Below are positions 59,913-64,000 of a stretch of 64,000 nt of DNA, in pieces; the stretch's first letter is position 1; every line of letters begins with the position of its first letter. Location of the stretch: the NCBI GenBank assembly GCA_039105265.1, contig JAPFFF010000008.1:3286001-3350000 (forward strand). The letters run 5' to 3'. This stretch comes from Tritrichomonas musculus. Its lineage: Eukaryota > Parabasalia > Tritrichomonadida > Tritrichomonadidae. The position numbers and the translations under genes were made by a program. The notes under the pieces are model-generated. The model was not told where the DNA came from and ran no database searches. It saw nothing but the letters and a program-made list of their open reading frames with translations.

Positions 59913-60633
59913 AACTAAGGAGTGCAAAAAAAAAAAAATCGATCGTTTTCAATTCAAAATTGAGATTGCATTCAACAATAAAAAATTAAAAAATCTGACC
60001 AGGACATCATATTTATACAAAACTAATATGTTTCAAATAACATAATAATCATAGAGAATTTAATAACATCTTAGGTTTATTAGTCAAATGATCATATTAT
60101 TTGTCTAAAAATTTATCTTTTAAAAGAAATAGAATTTCCAATGCATTTGGCAATATTGCATGTTTGTTTATTGTGTCGATAAATTGTTTGATTGGCTGTC
60201 TAGAATTGAAATATTTGTGTTTATTATAACTATATCTTGTACTTATTTAGTTGAAATATGGTTGTTTTGATTTCAATTACTTGAAATATATTTTAGTTTT
60301 TCATTTTCATTAAGTTTCATTGATATTTTTTAACATTCCTTATTAAACTCACTTTTTTTTCGATCATTGTAAAATGCAAGATCACATAATTGAAAAATTT
60401 GAATGTTTATTTGAATTAGAATTCAATACATATAAAATCAAAATTTTAAATGCTTCTATTTTATCTTAATTTACAATCTTTATTTTTATATAATATTTTT
60501 AATAAAAATTTTAGATATATTAATAAAGTCAATAAAGTTAGAAAAATATAATTTTGTTTATGAAAACTTGATATTTTGGTAAATAGTATTTTCACCACAT
60601 ATAAATTGTTTTTTATAACATAACAACTCAAAT
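59913..60633. other. Divergent AT-rich spacer
   Basis: 721 bp with no coding frame or recognised repeat. Promoters for genes on both sides must lie here. CTCAAATATG at the right end fits a trichomonad initiator immediately before the ATG at 60634. Confidence 0.45.
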
Positions 60634-61299
60634 ATGAATGAAGAAGATTTAACAATATCATTAAAAAGCTCCATCGAAGCAAACAAAAAGATTCGGTTAC
60701 AAACGCTTGCAATGATAGAGGAATTTCAAAAAGAGATACCTGCTCCTAAATTCACTAAGGCAACACTCAAATTCTACAAATCGTTATTAAAAAAAACAAA
60801 AAATCAAACGGAGAATATAATGGAAGAGATTAAAGAAGCTAAAGAAAAATATAAGCCATCGTTAAATTCTCAATTAGAGAAAGTGAAAAAAGAAGTTAAA
60901 ATTCACACAGATCAAATTGAATTTTTGCAGAGTGTTCGATCTTTTGATATTGATTCTAATTCATTGGATGATCTTGTAGATTTTTTACAGAATAAAATCT
61001 CTTTTATTGATAATGAAATTGATGAAAATCGGAAAAAAGTCCAAGCATTAAAATCACACCTTCATGAACTGCAAGTCCAAAATTTTGAAAAAAGAAACAA
61101 GCAAGCTCAAGAAGATTGGGAAAATGAATTATCTCTCGAAAGAGAAAGAAATGAGATAAACGCGCCGATTCAAAGAAGGCATTCTGAATTTATTCAGTCA
61201 TCACTCTCAGATATATGCAGCTCAAAAATAACGTTAACGCGTAGAAATACATGTAGAGATAATATTCATGCACCAAAAAGAACAATTACGGGCGAATAA
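60634..61299 (+). CDS. Coiled-coil protein, 221 aa
   Basis: Not recognised. Starts at ATG 60634. Residues ~1-165 are nearly all helical with heptad character (LKFYKSLLKKTKNQTENIME, then QLEKVKKEVKIHTDQIEFLQ). A short acidic break (SFDIDSNSLDDLVDFLQ) lies at about 103-119. The last ~45 residues are basic and Ser/Arg-rich (RRHSEF, TRRNTCRDN) and look like a phosphorylated tail. No enzyme motif, signal peptide or membrane segment. A cytoskeletal or kinetochore-type adaptor would fit the look, but that is a guess from architecture alone. Confidence 0.75.
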   Translation: MNEEDLTISLKSSIEANKKIRLQTLAMIEEFQKEIPAPKFTKATLKFYKSLLKKTKNQTENIMEEIKEAKEKYKPSLNSQLEKVKKEVKIHTDQIEFLQSVRSFDIDSNSLDDLVDFLQNKISFIDNEIDENRKKVQALKSHLHELQVQNFEKRNKQAQEDWENELSLERERNEINAPIQRRHSEFIQSSLSDICSSKITLTRRNTCRDNIHAPKRTITGE

Positions 61300-61673
61300 G
61301 CCAAATGAAATATGGCGTTTTACTTATATCAATTCAAAAAATAATATAAATTAACAAAAACTGTGCATTCAATTCTTGTTCTGAACGAATACACATGATT
61401 TGAATAATATATTTTTTATAAAAAAATATATTATTAAAATTGCAAATGATTATGAAGATTGATTACTTTGATATGAATTTTCAGTAATTAATTTAATAAA
61501 GGATTAAAATTTCAATATTCGAAATAGTTTTATTGAACATTATCAAATTTTCCAAATAAAGTTTTTAGTTGGTTTAATTGGTATTTAGTAATTTTATAGA
61601 GTAATAGGTTTTTCCTTTTATTAGAATGCAATTTTAATATATGTAGTGTATAAAAGAAGACAAAATATTTTAC
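61300..61673. other. Convergent 3' spacer
   Basis: 374 bp of AT-rich sequence between two convergent genes. Nothing but presumed 3' untranslated sequence. Confidence 0.5.
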
Positions 61674-62381
61674 TTAAACACCTAAATATTTGCACAATTC
61701 TTCAAAATGAATGGTTCCTGTGTGTCGATCATCTAAATCTCGTATAGCTCTTCTGGATTCTGCTTTTGTAATTGGTGATTTAACCAACCTGCAAAATTCC
61801 ATAAGTTCATTTTCATCAATTCCACCACTATGATCTTTATCTATATAATCAAATAAGCATTTATAAAAAACTCGAGGGTTGTCATCCATCTGTGAGGTGA
61901 TTGATATGTATTTCTGAAATTCCTGAAAATCAAGCGTTTGGCCATCATGTGAAAAAAGTTCATATGCTAGATCAGTAAATGCAATGTCGAGGCCATTCTT
62001 TGTTAAAAATGTGTTCATCTCGTATTTATCCAATCGTCCATTTCCGTCAAGATCTATTTCATTAAAGCCAGCTCTAAGTTTTTCAAGCTCTGCTTGTGTA
62101 AATTTAAAAGTTGTAAGGTTTGATTTAGGTTTAAGTGAAGTTCGATCACCTAATTTGGGGGCTCTCGACTGAATAGGCTTTGGTGAATATTGAATACGGT
62201 GATATGTTTGGCCAGGAGCTCTTGATGTAGCATTTAAACTTCCTTTTGAAGTCGATTGACGAATATTCTTTTGTGTTTGACTTTGGGGCTGTGGTGGAGT
62301 TGATTCAGGTACACGTCTTTTAACATTACTAAAATTTGGTTTTTTTTGAGTTCGCATTGTTTTATTTGTTGTTTGACTCAT
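61674..62381 (-). CDS. EF-hand calcium-binding protein, 235 aa
   Basis: Start taken at ATG 62381 (MSQTTNKTMRTQ); the frame continues 11 codons to a TTG through a hydrophobic stretch that I regard as untranslated. Residues 1-90 are basic, Gln/Ser/Pro-rich and disordered. Four EF-hand units follow: DLDGNGRLDKYE (complete loop), a degenerate SHDGQTLDFQEF, DKDHSGGIDENE (complete loop) and DDRHTGTIHFEE (nearly complete; Thr and His at coordinating positions). The paired layout resembles calmodulin, centrin or calcineurin-B-like proteins with an added N-terminal tail, as in some centrin- or calcyphosin-like flagellar proteins. It probably works as a calcium sensor on the cytoskeleton. At least two loops should bind calcium. 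Confidence 0.85.
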   Translation of the reverse strand: MSQTTNKTMRTQKKPNFSNVKRRVPESTPPQPQSQTQKNIRQSTSKGSLNATSRAPGQTYHRIQYSPKPIQSRAPKLGDRTSLKPKSNLTTFKFTQAELEKLRAGFNEIDLDGNGRLDKYEMNTFLTKNGLDIAFTDLAYELFSHDGQTLDFQEFQKYISITSQMDDNPRVFYKCLFDYIDKDHSGGIDENELMEFCRLVKSPITKAESRRAIRDLDDRHTGTIHFEELCKYLGV

Positions 62382-62613
62382 TAGAAATAATAAGAAAATT
62401 TTGTAACATTTCAAATTTTGAAAGTTCTCTATTCAAAATTCTTCAAAATTAACGTATTTTCTTTCAATGACTTATTAGGTATTGTTTGTAATAATACCCA
62501 AAAACAATTTTTTTTTAATCATTGATTTTGTAACCTTTTAAGAAAATAAAAGAAAAGATAAATAAATTTTTAAATCATTTTATTGTTTATTGTTAAAGAA
62601 GATAGCAAACTCT
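62382..62613. other. Spacer between EF-2 and EF-hand genes
   Basis: 232 bp of AT-rich sequence. It contains the EF-hand gene's promoter and the EF-2 3' untranslated end. Confidence 0.4.
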
Positions 62614-64000
62614 TTAAAGTTTATCAAGGTAACGATCAAGTGATGGGATCTTTTCATCGAGACCCTTCCTCTTACGAACAGCTGCGACTGTATCTGAAAG
62701 TTTGTTTCCTGGTTCAAATGCATCACCAACGAGTGGTTCCCAGTGGTCGAAGATCATCTGTGGGAAGGCCTGTCCGGATGTAGCACCACGGAGATCTTTA
62801 TCGAAACCGAAGGATTCCATAACTGGAAGATATGCTTTGATAACCATAAGTGGTGTACCTTCACGTTGTTGTTGATCGAATGCACGGCCACGGCGCTTTG
62901 AAAGAACTCCGTGAACACCACCGCAAACTGCAAGTGGAGCTGTGATTTCGCAAAGGTAAACTGGTTCGATAAGTGTTGGTTGAGCTGTATATTCGGAAGC
63001 ATAAAGAACACGACGTCCGCATGGAACGATTTGACCACCGTTACGGTGAGAAGCATCACTGTGAAGATAAACTTCGACAACGTTGAAACGAACTCCACGA
63101 AGTGGTTCTTCGCAAAGAACGCCAACCTTTGTAGCATATTGGAAGGCACCGATAAGGTGTTCCTTAATTTCTTGAAGATATTCTGCTGATTTGGTGGTAT
63201 CGACAATAAGATTTGGACCATTTGAGTCTGGACCGAATCCCCAAACACGACGTGAATCTGTTTGTTCCCATCCGAATTTGTTTTGGAGGATCTTAGCACG
63301 AACTTTGGCATCCATACGTGGGGTGATTTCACCGGATTCGATGGCGTTAAGAAGTTCTTCTTCGATTGGTTGTGCTTGGCACATAAGACGGTTAAGCTTG
63401 TTAGCAGACTTGGACATGCAAACAACGCTTGAAAGTTCTTGAACGGTTTCACGGAATGAAACGACTGGTGGGGAACGGATGATTGGGATGCATGCATAAT
63501 CTTCTTCAAGATCCTTAAGGCAAATTTCAAGGTGAAGTTCACCTGCACCGGCAATGATGTGTTCTCCTGTTTCTTCATGTGTAACTTGAACGCATGGATC
63601 GGATTTGGCGAGACGGTTAAGACCTTCGACAAGTTTTGGAAGATCTGAAGCTTGTTTGGGTTCGACAGCGACACGAACGACTGGAGCGACGGAGAATTTC
63701 ATAGCCTTGATTGGGCAAGCGCCTTCCCAAGTTGAGATAGTTCCGGATTTGACAAGGTATTGATCAATACCGACAAGGGAGATTGTGTTACCACATGGGC
63801 AATCTTGAAGGTTTTCAACCTTACGACCCATCATAAGAACTGTACGTTGGATGTTAGTAACATGGAGATCTTCTTTGCTGCCTGGAACGAAGTTGGCACC
63901 CATAACACGGACACGTTGACCTGTTGAAACAGTTCCTGAGAAAACACGTCCGAATGCGTAGAAACGTCCACGATCTGATGATGGAACCATCTTAGAAATG
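62614..64000 (-). CDS. Translation elongation factor 2 (EF-2), C-terminal part, runs off the window
   Basis: About 461 codons are present, from inside domain II to the stop; the G domain lies beyond 64000. The frame continues past the first ATG (63990) to the window edge, reading [22 protein letters not shown], so the feature is partial. Conserved parts are [53 protein letters not shown] (the HR-GGQ loop whose His becomes diphthamide, here with N for the first G), [43 protein letters not shown] and a C-terminal [22 protein letters not shown]-2 moves tRNA and mRNA through the ribosome using GTP. The gene is markedly GC-richer than its surroundings, with strong C-ending codon preference, as expected for one of the most highly expressed genes. 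Confidence 0.96.
   Translation of the reverse strand, partial: ISKMVPSSDRGRFYAFGRVFSGTVSTGQRVRVMGANFVPGSKEDLHVTNIQRTVLMMGRKVENLQDCPCGNTISLVGIDQYLVKSGTISTWEGACPIKAMKFSVAPVVRVAVEPKQASDLPKLVEGLNRLAKSDPCVQVTHEETGEHIIAGAGELHLEICLKDLEEDYACIPIIRSPPVVSFRETVQELSSVVCMSKSANKLNRLMCQAQPIEEELLNAIESGEITPRMDAKVRAKILQNKFGWEQTDSRRVWGFGPDSNGPNLIVDTTKSAEYLQEIKEHLIGAFQYATKVGVLCEEPLRGVRFNVVEVYLHSDASHRNGGQIVPCGRRVLYASEYTAQPTLIEPVYLCEITAPLAVCGGVHGVLSKRRGRAFDQQQREGTPLMVIKAYLPVMESFGFDKDLRGATSGQAFPQMIFDHWEPLVGDAFEPGNKLSDTVAAVRKRKGLDEKIPSLDRYLDKL

Noticed and set aside
62754-63674. 306-aa frame overlapping EF-2
   Set aside because: A shadow frame of a highly biased gene. EF-2 in the other frame is unambiguous.
1-64000. 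LTR retrotransposon or LINE
   Set aside because: No reverse transcriptase, RNase H or LTR-like direct repeat pair was seen on either strand.
47832-64000. Operon-like arrangement in the housekeeping region
   Set aside because: Genes alternate strand, have spacers of about 110 bp or more and their own start-proximal motifs; nothing indicates co-transcription.

Overview
The window looks like a piece of nuclear genome from a parabasalid protist, most likely Tritrichomonas foetus or a close relative. The DNA is very AT-rich. The protein genes are intronless, carry eukaryotic domains and stand on both strands. The protein set (SRbeta, TRRAP/Tra1-like, XRN1-like, CCT2, EF-2, CK1 and TKL-type kinases), the Mutator-like (MULE) elements and the Maverick/Polinton-like fossil fit trichomonads. 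The species call is inference from composition and protein style, not from a database match. Several start codons were moved to the first in-frame ATG where the longest open frame begins at TTG.

Layout. 1-7150: a broken TKL-type kinase, an intron-bearing tRNA-Tyr, a coiled-coil protein, a membrane-anchored dynamin/EHD-like GTPase and a CK1-family kinase. 7160-12921: a well-preserved 5.8-kb MULE with a 9-bp target duplication, a 780-aa transposase and very long compound inverted repeats holding GC-rich 120-bp tandem arrays. 13292-18564: an acidic repeat protein with no ATG at its 5' end, a mariner-like MITE just upstream of it, gene debris, and a 211-aa unknown gene.

18600-29450 is a graveyard of mobile DNA. 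It holds two TTAA-flanked MITEs, a fossil with virus-like coding blocks cut by two inserted DNA elements (one of which has a third inserted in its right arm), short AT-rich repeats, and remnants of two different DNA transposases. 29654-39732 holds a 3063-aa TRRAP/Tra1-type pseudokinase divergent from an SRbeta GTPase. 39733-47189 is mostly AT-rich spacer with a protease remnant, an ER/K-helix protein, a small ORF and a hAT-like MITE.

47190-64000 is an ordinary gene-dense housekeeping region: RRP7-like, a CAMK-type kinase, XRN1-like exonuclease, a Rho GTPase, CCT2, a small coiled-coil protein, an AIMP1/EMAPII-like tRNA-binding protein, a C3Hc3H zinc-finger protein, another coiled-coil protein, an EF-hand protein, and the 3' part of EF-2 running off the window. 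Translation, folding and RNA-turnover genes sit side by side, but nothing suggests operons; each gene has its own upstream spacer.
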